NCBI GenBank assembly: GCA_963834685.1 | Contig: CAWICW010000020.1 | Span: 233,549-297,548, forward strand | Reading direction: 5' to 3' | DNA from: Palsa-504 sp963834685 | GTDB taxonomy: Bacteria; Actinomycetota; Actinomycetes; Streptosporangiales; Streptosporangiaceae | Length of the DNA: 64,000 nt | Shown: one piece after another, positions 1 through 9,624 of the stretch | How the letters are laid out: every line of letters begins with the position of its first letter | How positions within the stretch are numbered: position 1 is the stretch's first letter | Made by a program: the position numbers and the translations under genes | The notes under the pieces: model-generated | Told to the model about the DNA's origin: nothing | Seen by the model: only the letters and a program-made list of their open reading frames with translations | Databases searched by the model: none

Positions 1-81
1 CTTAGGCGCCGATCGGCTCGTCGCCGAACTCGCCTCTAGCCCCGCATACCGATACTCGACGCCAGGGACCATCCCTGTCAT

Positions 82-228
82 CACCCGCCACGGGTGACGG
101 CCTTGCCGCCTTACTCACCCCGAGCCGGACGAGGCGCGTCGTGACGGAGAAACAGACACCGTGGCTGAAAGCAGCGTGGAGCAAGTAGACCCGCGCGGCT
201 TGGCCAGACCCACCCGCCACGGGTGACG
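82..228. repeat. Two copies of an 18-bp palindromic repeat
   Basis: The sequence CACCCGCCACGGGTGACG occurs at 82-99 and again, identical, at 211-228. Each copy contains the inverted pair CACCC/GGGTG around a 5-nt centre, so each could form a small hairpin or bind a dimeric protein. The copies are 129 bp apart and sit upstream of the membrane protein gene that starts at 310. Nothing else convincing was seen in bases 1-309; the reading frames there look like noise. Confidence 0.6.
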
Positions 229-309
229 CAGCGCTTGCCCCGCGGCCGCCATCATGACGTGGTAGTGCCTGGTCTGTCACGGGCGCCTGCACGCCAAGGA
301 GACGCGCAA

Positions 310-714
310 ATGGTGCTTGCTTCGAGTTCTTACGCCTACCCGCTGCTGGGGGTGTTCTGGACCATCTTTGAGCTCTTCCTATGGATTCTTTGGTTCTGGA
401 TCCTGATCTACGTCTTCATCGACATCTTCCGCAGCCATGACCTGTCCGGCTGGGCAAAGGCCCTGTGGTTCATATTCGTGCTGTTCATCCCGCTGATAGG
501 GGTGCTGGTCTACTTGATCGTCCGCGGCGGCGAGATGCACGAACGGGCCGCGGAGCAGGCGCGCCGTCAGGACCAGGCCGTCCGTAGTTATGTCCAGGAG
601 GCAGCCGGCGCGCCGAGTACGGCCGACCAGCTGGCCCAGCTCGCTGACCTGCGCGACCGGGGTGTTATCACCGCCGACGAGTTCGCACGCGAGAAGGCCA
701 AGCTCCTCGCCTGA
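310..714 (+). CDS. Small membrane protein with PLDc_N-like and SHOCT domains
   Basis: A 134-residue protein. Two hydrophobic segments (about residues 10-32 and 45-68) with a short basic loop resemble the PLDc_N (phospholipase D nuclease N-terminal) membrane domain, which has no nuclease activity of its own. The tail from about residue 100 (STADQLAQLADLRDRGVITA, ending EKAKLLA) is a SHOCT domain, a short helical module common in actinobacterial membrane proteins. The ATG at 310 was chosen because AAGGAG lies just upstream and the hydrophobic domain follows directly; the frame is open to 223, but that part is not protein-like. It converges with the ligase gene ending at 738. Role unknown; envelope-associated is an inference. 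Confidence 0.85.
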   Translation: MVLASSSYAYPLLGVFWTIFELFLWILWFWILIYVFIDIFRSHDLSGWAKALWFIFVLFIPLIGVLVYLIVRGGEMHERAAEQARRQDQAVRSYVQEAAGAPSTADQLAQLADLRDRGVITADEFAREKAKLLA

Positions 715-737
715 GCGGCAGCGATCTGCCCTGGCCC

Positions 738-2291
738 TCAGCCCTGAGCCTGCCCGGCAGTAACCCACTGGCGCAGTTTCTTGCGGTCGAGCTTGCCCAC
801 GCTGGTCAGCGGTATGGCTGGCACGATGGTGATCTGCCGCGGGTACTTGTTCGCCCCCAGGTGCTTCCGGGCATGCTCGCTGAGTTCCTCCACGGTGGCC
901 GAAACCCCCGGCCGCAGCGACACGAACGCCACCACTTCCTCCCCGAGCCGGGCGTCCGGCCGCCCTACCACTCCGGCCAGCGCCACCGCCGGATGCGCTA
1001 GCAGCGCGTCCTCCACGTCGCGCGGGAACACGTTGAACCCGCCCCTCAGGATCAGGTCCTTCTTGCGGTCCACCACGTACAGGTAGCCGTCGGCGTCCAA
1101 GTGCCCGATGTCACCGGTGTGCAGCCAGCCGCCCGCGAGCACGGTGGCCGCCGAATCCGGCGCATGCCAGTACCCGCTCATCACCCCCGGCGAGCGCACG
1201 CAGATCTCGCCGTCCTGGCCCGCGGGCAGCATCGCGCCGCTATCGTCCTGGATCGACACCTCGCACCCGGCCACCGGCAGCCCGACGCTGCCCACCCGGC
1301 GGGCGCCGACGGGATTGGCGGAGATGAGCGTGGCCGACTCGGTGCACCCGTAACCCTCGTAAATCGTCGCGGTCGGCACCCGCGCCTCGAACTCCCGCCG
1401 GACCTCCTCGGGCAGCGGCGCCGCCCCGGAGGAGATGGCGGTCAGCTCGGACAGGTCGGCCTCCTCCAGCGGCTGGCCGAGCAGCATCTGGATCATCGAC
1501 GGCACCAGCGCGCTGCCCTGCACCCGGTGCTCTTGAGCTAGCTTCAGCCAGCCGGCCGGGTCGAACCAGCGCATGAGGATGGTCCTGGCGCCCTCGTCGC
1601 GGTGAAAGCCGCCGCAGAAGACCAGGAGCCCGTAGGCGTGCGCGAGCGGGAGCGGCAGGACCGAGGTGCTCACGTGGGCCCGCACCGAGTTCTGGTGCGC
1701 CGCCCATCCGCACCAGAACAGGTTCGCGTGGGTGAGCGGAACGCCCTTGGACCGCCCGGTCGTCCCTCCGGTGTACAGCAGGGCGGCGAGGTCGGTCCCC
1801 GACCGGTCGACGATAAGCCCGGGTACGGCCGCCGCCACCTGGGCGAAGTCGAGCACCGGAACACCTGGAGCCGCCGGATCCGGAGCGGCGCCGGCCCCGG
1901 GTACCACCACGAACCGGACCTCCACCGCGCCAGCCAGGGCCGCGGACACCTTGGGCAGGAACTCCGCCGTGGTCACCACGCCGACCGCGCCCGAGTCGAC
2001 CAGCGCGTTCCGCAGTTCGTCCTCGCTGACCAGGAAGATCAGCGGCGTCACCGCCGCCCCGGCCCGCCACGCGGCGCTGTAGGTGATGAGGACCTCCGGG
2101 CAGTTCGCCATGAGCACGACCAGCCGGTCCCCGGGCCGGACGCCGAGGTCGGTGAGCCCGGTCGCGAACCTGGCCGCGCGCTCGGCGAGCGAGCCGGCCG
2201 AATGCCACCGGCCCTCGTAGAACAGCGAGTCGTGGTCGCCCTGCCGCTCCAGCGCCAGCTCGGCCTGCCGGGCCAGGTTCTCCTCAGCCAT
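738..2291 (-). CDS. Acyl-CoA synthetase (AMP-forming ligase)
   Basis: A 517-residue ANL-superfamily ligase that activates a carboxylic acid to its CoA thioester through an acyl-adenylate. Visible motifs in order: nucleotide-binding loop LLYTGGTTGRSKG (about residue 170), YEGYGCTESA (about 305), the hinge and core VVDRKKDLILRGGFNVFPRD (about 400-420), and the C-terminal GKLDRKKL with the catalytic lysine (about 500). The start at 2291 gives MAEENLARQ; the longer frame upstream lacks family similarity. It is divergent from the dehydrogenase at 2515 and probably supplies the CoA ester for that operon, a role comparable to AtuH in terpene catabolism. Substrate is not deducible from sequence. Confidence 0.92.
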   Translation of the reverse strand: MAEENLARQAELALERQGDHDSLFYEGRWHSAGSLAERAARFATGLTDLGVRPGDRLVVLMANCPEVLITYSAAWRAGAAVTPLIFLVSEDELRNALVDSGAVGVVTTAEFLPKVSAALAGAVEVRFVVVPGAGAAPDPAAPGVPVLDFAQVAAAVPGLIVDRSGTDLAALLYTGGTTGRSKGVPLTHANLFWCGWAAHQNSVRAHVSTSVLPLPLAHAYGLLVFCGGFHRDEGARTILMRWFDPAGWLKLAQEHRVQGSALVPSMIQMLLGQPLEEADLSELTAISSGAAPLPEEVRREFEARVPTATIYEGYGCTESATLISANPVGARRVGSVGLPVAGCEVSIQDDSGAMLPAGQDGEICVRSPGVMSGYWHAPDSAATVLAGGWLHTGDIGHLDADGYLYVVDRKKDLILRGGFNVFPRDVEDALLAHPAVALAGVVGRPDARLGEEVVAFVSLRPGVSATVEELSEHARKHLGANKYPRQITIVPAIPLTSVGKLDRKKLRQWVTAGQAQG

Positions 2292-2462
2292 GTCCGCCTC
2301 AGTCCAGGTTGATCTCGAAGTACGCGCCCTGATCATCGTGAACGATCCGGGCCGAGCCAGTCCAGCCGGCCATCCGCCCGTGCCCGTGCCAGGCACGATG
2401 TGGCCGAACCAGAAGCTTGGGACGGGCATCCCGACGATAGCCGAACGCCGAACCCCGCGCCT

Positions 2463-2494
2463 TTCCGCCATCCGCGCCTTCCGCCATCCGCGCG
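2463..2494. repeat. Tandem 16-bp repeat in divergent promoter region
   Basis: TTCCGCCATCCGCGC occurs twice in tandem with a 16-bp period, immediately before the start of the dehydrogenase gene. A TAGGGT hexamer at about 2502-2507 could act as a -10 element for a leaderless or nearly leaderless transcript beginning at the ATG/GTG at 2515-2518. Both readings are inferences; the repeat itself is directly visible. Confidence 0.4.
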
Positions 2495-2514
2495 CGCGGG
2501 TTAGGGTCGCGCTC

Positions 2515-3654
2515 ATGGTGACCGAGACGGAATTCGACCAGCTGCTCGACGTGGTGCGCGGGTTCATCCGGCGCGAGGTGATGCCCGCCGAGGCCGGCAT
2601 CGACGAAACCGACGAGATACCCGCCCGGCTGATCGAGCAGGCCAAGGAGATGGGCCTGTACGGCTACGCCCTGCCCACCGAGTACGGCGGCCTGGGCCTG
2701 TCGGTGGACCAGCAGGTGCGGCTGACCATCGAGCTCGGCTACACCTGCCCCGCGTTCCGGTCCCTGTTCGGCACGAACAACGGGATCGCCGGGCAGGTCC
2801 TGGTCCTGGCCGGGACCGAGGAGCAGCGCAAGCAGTGGCTGCCGCGGCTGGCCTCCGGCGAGGTCGTCGCCTCCTTCGCCCTGACCGAGCCCGACGCCGG
2901 GTCCGACCCGAGCCGGCTGGTCACCACTGCGCGACGGGACGACGACTTCTGGATCATTGACGGCCTCAAGCGCTACATCACCAACGCCCCGGCCGCGGAC
3001 GCGTTCGTGGTGTTCGCGCGCACCGACCCGGACGCCCCGCCCGGCAAGGGCATCGGCGTCTTCATCGTGCCCGCCCGCACCGACGGGGTGGCGGTGGCGG
3101 CCCGCGACCATAAGATGGGCCAGGCCGGCGCGTGGACCGCCGACGTCGCCTTCACCGGCGTCCGCGTCCCCGCCGACGCCCTGGTCGGCGAGGCGGCCCA
3201 GGCCGGCTACGCCACGGCCATGCGGAGCCTGGCCCACGGCCGGCTGGTCATCGCCGCCCTCTGCGTCGGCGTCGCGGCCCGCCTCATCGACGAGAGCGTC
3301 GCCTACGCCAAGGAACGCTCCCAAGGCGGTCACCGGATCGGCGAATACCAGCTCGTCCAGGCCATGCTCGCCGACTCCCACACCGAGTACCTGGCCGCTC
3401 GGTCCCTGGTCCTGCACGCGGCCGCCCAGTATGACGCCGGCACCGACCAGCGCCTCGCCCCGTCCGCGGCCAAGTACTTCGCCAGCGAAGCCGTCGGCCG
3501 CATCGCCGACCGCGCCGTCCAGATCCACGGCGGCTCCGGCTACATCCGCGGCATCCCCGTCGAGCGCCTCTACCGCGACGTCCGCCTGTTCCGCATCTAC
3601 GAAGGCACCAGCCAGATCCAGCAGCTCGTCATCGCCCGCGAACTGCTCCGCTGA
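2515..3654 (+). CDS. Acyl-CoA dehydrogenase
   Basis: A 379-residue flavoprotein of the acyl-CoA dehydrogenase family, oxidising an acyl-CoA to the 2,3-enoyl-CoA with electrons going to ETF. N-terminal helical domain with YALPTEYGGLGLS (about 50-62), FAD-binding strand FALTEPDAGSD (about 120-130), and C-terminal domain ending in LFRIYEGTSQIQQLVIAREL, whose Glu (about 363) is at the catalytic-base position of short/medium-chain members. The frame is open from 2290, but homology begins at the ATG at 2515. First gene of the plus-strand catabolic run. Possible counterpart of citronellyl-CoA dehydrogenase AtuD, by context only. Confidence 0.93.
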   Translation: MVTETEFDQLLDVVRGFIRREVMPAEAGIDETDEIPARLIEQAKEMGLYGYALPTEYGGLGLSVDQQVRLTIELGYTCPAFRSLFGTNNGIAGQVLVLAGTEEQRKQWLPRLASGEVVASFALTEPDAGSDPSRLVTTARRDDDFWIIDGLKRYITNAPAADAFVVFARTDPDAPPGKGIGVFIVPARTDGVAVAARDHKMGQAGAWTADVAFTGVRVPADALVGEAAQAGYATAMRSLAHGRLVIAALCVGVAARLIDESVAYAKERSQGGHRIGEYQLVQAMLADSHTEYLAARSLVLHAAAQYDAGTDQRLAPSAAKYFASEAVGRIADRAVQIHGGSGYIRGIPVERLYRDVRLFRIYEGTSQIQQLVIARELLR

Positions 3655-3675
3655 CCCTCCTGAAAATTCAAGATC

Positions 3676-3707
3676 ATTATTCCGAACGGACCGTGGTTAC
3701 TCCCGCC
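3676..3707. repeat. Copy 1 of a dispersed short repeat (CCGAACGG-type)
   Basis: In the 186-bp gap between two dehydrogenase genes, the stretch TCCGAACGGACCGTGGT is followed by CTCCCGCC. A close match lies at 12187-12212 (GCCGAACGGGCCGTGGT then TTCCGCC), also beside a dehydrogenase gene and also preceded by an AT-rich stretch. No function is known; the similarity is visible by eye over about 25-30 bp. Confidence 0.5.
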
Positions 3708-3840
3708 GGCGTCCTGCTGCTCAATCTCACTCCCGACCAGGCCTGAAAACGCCCGGTCCAGCCCGGAGGTCCGGGCGGGGCGGCGCGGCCGAGGCGTTAA
3801 GGTCGCTAGTGAATGGTGAGCACAATCTCCGGAGGCCACG

Positions 3841-4977
3841 GTGGACTTTGCCGAAACCGAGGAACACCGGGCGCTGAGGGCCGCCGTGGCCGGAATCGCC
3901 AAGGATTACGGGCCGCGCTACTACGCCGAGCGGGCCGCCGAACGGCGCCCGTGCTCCGAGCTCTGGAAGGCCCTGGGCGAAGCCGGGTTCATCGGCGTGA
4001 ACATCCCTGAGGCGTACGGCGGTGGCGGCCGAGGACTGACCGAGTTGGTGCTGGTCTGCGAGGAAATCGCCGCGGCGGGCACGCCGTTGCTGCTCCTGGT
4101 GGTCTCGGCCGCGATCTCGGCCGAGGTGCTCACTGAGTTCGGCACCGAGGAGCAGCGCAAGACCTGGCTGCCCCGCCTGGCCAGCGGCACCTCGAAGATG
4201 GTGTTCGCGATCACAGAACCGGACGCCGGCTCCAACACCCATCGCCTGTCGACGACGGCCAAGCGGGACGGCGAGGACTGGGTGCTGAACGGCACCAAGT
4301 ACTACATCTCCGGGGTCGACGAGGCCGAGGCGCTCCTGGTTGTCGCGAAGACCGGCCAGGACGCGCTGTCGCTGTTCCTCGTGCCGACCGACGCCGCGGG
4401 CCTGGACAAGCACCTGCTGCCGGTCGACCTGCTGCTCCCGGAGCGGCAGTTCACCCTGCACTTCGACGGCGTCCGGGTCGGCCCGGGCGCGCTGGTCGGC
4501 GAGGAGGGCGCGGGGTTCCGGCAGGTGTTCCACGGGCTCAACCCGGAGCGGATCACCGGTGCCGCGCTGGCCGTCGGCGTGGCCCGGTACGCGCTGACCG
4601 CCGCGGCCCGGTACGCGAACGAGCGCACGGTCTGGTCCGAGCCGATCGGCGCTCACCAGGGCGTCTCGCACCCGTTGGCCAAGGCCAAGATCGAGACCGA
4701 GCTCGCGGCCCTGATGACCAGGCAGGCCGCCTGGCAGCACGACCATGGCCTGCCGGCGGGAGAGTCCTCCAATATGGCGAAGTACGCCGCCGCCGAGGCC
4801 GCGCTCGCCGCCGTCGACGCGGCCATCCAAACTCATGGCGGTAACGGTGTGTCCACCGAGTACGGGCTGATGCCCTACTGGAGCCTGGCGCGGCTGACGC
4901 GCATCGCGCCGGTCAGCCGGGAGATGATCCTCAACTTCGTCGCCCAGCACAGCCTGGGCCTGCCCCGGTCCTACTAG
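3841..4977 (+). CDS. Acyl-CoA dehydrogenase (second, divergent type)
   Basis: A 378-residue acyl-CoA dehydrogenase starting at GTG 3841 behind a CGGAGG ribosome-binding site. Motifs: IPEAYGGGGRGLTE (about 55-68), FAITEPDAGSN (about 122-132), LVGEEGAGFRQVFHGLNPER (about 218-237) and HGGNGVSTEYG (about 335). The C-terminal position that carries YEGT in the preceding gene reads RIAPVSREMI here, so the base must lie elsewhere, as in isovaleryl-type and many FadE-type members. It ends SLGLPRSY, a common tail in this subfamily. Together with the gene at 2515 it could form a heteromeric or two-step dehydrogenation; this is inference. Confidence 0.92.
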   Translation: MDFAETEEHRALRAAVAGIAKDYGPRYYAERAAERRPCSELWKALGEAGFIGVNIPEAYGGGGRGLTELVLVCEEIAAAGTPLLLLVVSAAISAEVLTEFGTEEQRKTWLPRLASGTSKMVFAITEPDAGSNTHRLSTTAKRDGEDWVLNGTKYYISGVDEAEALLVVAKTGQDALSLFLVPTDAAGLDKHLLPVDLLLPERQFTLHFDGVRVGPGALVGEEGAGFRQVFHGLNPERITGAALAVGVARYALTAAARYANERTVWSEPIGAHQGVSHPLAKAKIETELAALMTRQAAWQHDHGLPAGESSNMAKYAAAEAALAAVDAAIQTHGGNGVSTEYGLMPYWSLARLTRIAPVSREMILNFVAQHSLGLPRSY

Positions 4978-4986
4978 GAGCCAGCG

Positions 4987-5170
4987 ATGGACCTCTCGCG
5001 CAACCTCATCGGCCGGGTCAACGTCGGCGACAGCCCGGCCCGCTCCGCCGCGGTCCGGCCCGGCCAGCTCGCGGTGGTCGACGGCGAGCGCCGACCGGCT
5101 GCCCAAGACGTCCACCGGCAAGAAGAACGTGGTGCGGGACGAGCACACGAAGCACTACGAGGAGGGCTGA
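4987..5170 (+). pseudogene. Internally deleted AMP-forming acyl-CoA ligase remnant
   Basis: The first 35 codons (MDLSRNLIGRVNVGDSPARS, then AVRPGQLAVVDGERR) read like the N-terminus of a long-chain acyl-CoA synthetase. From about 5096, in the +1 frame, comes RLPKTSTGKKNVVRDEHTKH followed by YEEG and a stop, which is the C-terminal lysine loop (PKTSTGK) and tail of the same family. About 1.3-1.4 kb that normally separates these ends is missing. The remnant lies 9 nt after the dehydrogenase stop and 4 nt before the carboxyltransferase start, so it once belonged to the operon. The divergent ligase at 738 may have taken its place. Confidence 0.8.
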
Positions 5171-5174
5171 CCGC

Positions 5175-6766
<1,592 letters not shown>

Positions 6767-6770
<4 letters not shown>

Positions 6771-8821
6771 CGCCAGTAATGCCAGTGACGCCAGTAATGC
6801 CAGCGGCGCCGAAAACGCGGATCGGCAAGCTCCTGGTCGCCAACCGCGGCGAGATCGCGGCCCGGATCATCCGGACGGCGCACGCGCTGGGCATCGCGAC
6901 CGTCGCCGTCTACTCCGATCCGGACGCCGGTGCCCCCTACGTGACGCTGGCCGACGAGGCGGTCCGGCTGCCCGGGGCGGCCCCCGCCCACACCTACCTG
7001 CGCGGCGACCTGATCATCGCCGCGGCCGCCGCCACCCGCGCCGACGCCGTCCACCCCGGCTACGGGTTCCTGTCCGAGAACGCCGCGTTCGCCCGGGCCT
7101 GCGCGGACGCAGGCCTGATCTTCATCGGCCCGGCCCCCGGCACGATCGCAGCCATGGGCGACAAGGTCGCGGCCAAGGCCATGATGGCCGCGGCCGGTGT
7201 CCCGGTGCTGCCCAGCGTGACCGTGGACGCCGACGGCGTCCGCCCCGACGCGGCGGCGCAGGTCGGGTTCCCGCTGCTGGTCAAGGCGGCGTTCGGCGGC
7301 GGCGGACGCGGCATGCGGCTGGTCAGCGACTCCGCCGAGCTGGACGAGGCGGTCGGCGCCGCGCGCCGCGAGGCGGCCGCCGCGTTCGGCGACGGCACCG
7401 TGTTCCTGGAGCGCTACGTCCCGGACCCGCGCCACGTCGAGGTGCAGATCCTCGGCGACGTCCACGGCGACGTGGTCCACCTGTTCGAGCGCGAGTGCTC
7501 CATCCAGCGCCGCTACCAGAAGATCGTGGAGGAGTCCCCGTCCCCGGCCGTCGACGGCGAGCTGCGCCGGGCGCTGGCCGCCGCGGCCGTCACCGCCGGC
7601 CAGGCGGTCGGCTACACCGGCGCGGGCACCGTCGAGTTCGTGCTCGACCGCGACGGGTCGTTCTACTTCCTGGAGATGAACACCCGCCTGCAGGTCGAGC
7701 ACCCGGTCACCGAGCAAGTCACCGGGCTGGACCTGGTGGAGCTCCAGTTGCGCATCGCCGAGGGCGAGCCGCTGCCGCCCGAGGTCCGCGAGGCCACGAT
7801 CAGCGGCCACGCCATCGAGGTCCGCCTGTACGCCGAGGACGTCCCGGCCGGGTTCCTGCCCGTCACCGGCACGCTGCACCGCTTCGCGATCCCGTCCGGC
7901 CCCGGCCTGCGGGTGGACACCGGGTTCCGTGACGGGTCGGCGGTGAGCCCGCACTACGACGCGATGCTGGCCAAGGTGATCGCGCACGGCCGCACCCGGG
8001 CCGACGCGGCCCGGCGCCTGGCCCGGGCGCTGCGGGACGCCGAGATCCACGGCCTGCCCACGAACCGCGACCTGCTGGTGGCCATCCTGCGCGAGCCGGG
8101 TTTCCTGGCCGGCGCCACGGACACCGGCTACCTGACCCGTCACGAGCCCGCCGGCCTCAGCCGATCCGCCGCCGACCCGGCTACGACGGCGGTGCACGCG
8201 CTGGTCGCGGCGCTGGCCCGCCAGGCGGTCAGCCGCGCCGCGGCACCGGTCCTAGGTACTTTGCCTTCCGGCTGGCGCAACGTCTTCTCCGCGCCGCAGC
8301 GCGTCAGCTACACCGCCGCGGGGGAGCAGTACGACGTCGCCTACCGGGTCCTCGGCGACACCGTCCAGGCGTCGGTAAACGACGTGCCGCTGGGCCCGGC
8401 CAGGGTCCTCGGGAAATCCGGAACGGACCGCGTGGACCTGGAAATCGACGGGATGCGCCGGGTCTACCGGGTGCACCGGATCGGCGCCGACACCTACGTC
8501 GACGCCAGCGACGGGTCCAGCGCCCTGACCGAGGTGCCGCGGTTCGGTGACCCGGAGAAGCGCGCGCCCGCCGGGTCGCTGCTCGCCCCCATGCCCGGGC
8601 TGGTCCGGCGCGTCCTGGTCGAGGTCGGCGCGCTCGTGGCCGCGGGTCAGCCGCTGCTCGTGCTGGAGGCGATGAAGATGGAGCAGGCCGTGGCCGCGCC
8701 CGCCGCCGGCGTGGTGGCCGAACTCCGGGCCAAGGCCGGGGAGCAGGTCAGTACCGGCCAGGTCCTCGCCGTCGTCGAAGCGAGCACAGTCGAAGCGAGC
8801 ACCGCCGAGACCAAGGCATAG
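6767..8821 (+). CDS. Biotin-dependent acyl-CoA carboxylase, biotin carboxylase/BCCP (alpha) subunit
   Basis: A 684-residue protein with an N-terminal biotin carboxylase (LLVANRGEIAARIIR at about 23-37, FGGGGRGMRLV at about 176, ERECSIQRRYQKIVEESPS, MNTRLQVEHPVTE) and a C-terminal biotinyl domain with EAMKM (Lys at about 636). It pairs with the beta subunit at 5175. The start region is odd: GTGACGCCAGTAATGCCA is tandemly duplicated (6767-6784, 6785-6802), so four in-frame starts exist (6767, 6779, 6785, 6797). The tail has a second small duplication (VEASTVEAST). Substrate likely a branched enoyl-CoA; AtuF/LiuD role by context. Confidence 0.93.
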
Positions 8822-8823
8822 CG

Positions 8824-9624
8824 ATGCCGGTTGACATGGCCGCGCTCGCCGCGGACCTGGCCGCCGAGTCCGCCGTCACGCGCGCCCTGGTCGCCGGCCT
8901 CGACGAGCCCGGCTGGCGGACGCCGACCCCGGCCGCCGGCTGGGACATCGGCGACCAGATCGGCCACCTGGCCTACTTCGACGAGGTCGCGGTCCAGTCC
9001 GCGGTCCGCCCCGGCGAGTTCCGCGCCGAGCTCGCCGCGGCCGAGGCGAACGGCGGCATCGACCCCGACACGATCGCCGCCCGCTACCGCGACCGCACCG
9101 GCGCCCAGCTGCTGGCCTGGTTCGACGCCGCCCGCGCCGCGCTGCTCGGGACGTTCGCAGGCCTCGACCTGAAAACCCGGCTGCCCTGGTTCGGGCCGCC
9201 CATGAGCACCGCGTCGTCGCTGACCGCGCGGCTCATGGAGACCTGGGCGCACACCCAGGACATCGCCGACGCCCTCGGCGTCACCCGCGAACCCACCCGT
9301 CGCCTGCGTCACGTCGCGCACATCGGCGTCGGCGCGCGCGCCTTCAGCTACGCCGTCCGCGGCCAGGTCCCGCCCGACACCCCGGTACGCGTCGAGCTGA
9401 CCGCCCCGGACGGCGCCCTGTGGACCTGGGGTCCGCCCGACGCTGACGATCGGGTAAAAGGAACGGCCCTGGACTTCAGTCTCCTGGTCACCCAGCGCAG
9501 GCATCGCGACGACCTCGCGCTGATCATCGATGGGCCCAAAGCCGCAGAGTGGATGGCCATTGCCCAGGCCTTCGCGGGCCCGCCCGGCCCCGGCCGACAA
9601 CCCACCAGGAAAGCCGATGAATAG
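8824..9624 (+). CDS. TIGR03084 family metal-binding protein (mycothiol-enzyme-like)
   Basis: A 266-residue protein of the TIGR03084 group within the DinB/maleylpyruvate-isomerase-like superfamily. The N-terminal helical bundle carries AAGWDIGDQIGHLAYFDE (about 37-54) and METWAHTQDIADALG (about 138-152), whose His/Glu residues are the expected divalent-metal ligands. Actinobacterial relatives often use mycothiol, but the substrate of this group is not known. It starts 2 nt after the carboxylase stop, and its last 8 nt overlap the AtuA-like start, so it is translationally coupled to the pathway genes. A role as thiol-dependent lyase or transferase in the same pathway is a guess. Confidence 0.85.
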   Translation: MPVDMAALAADLAAESAVTRALVAGLDEPGWRTPTPAAGWDIGDQIGHLAYFDEVAVQSAVRPGEFRAELAAAEANGGIDPDTIAARYRDRTGAQLLAWFDAARAALLGTFAGLDLKTRLPWFGPPMSTASSLTARLMETWAHTQDIADALGVTREPTRRLRHVAHIGVGARAFSYAVRGQVPPDTPVRVELTAPDGALWTWGPPDADDRVKGTALDFSLLVTQRRHRDDLALIIDGPKAAEWMAIAQAFAGPPGPGRQPTRKADE

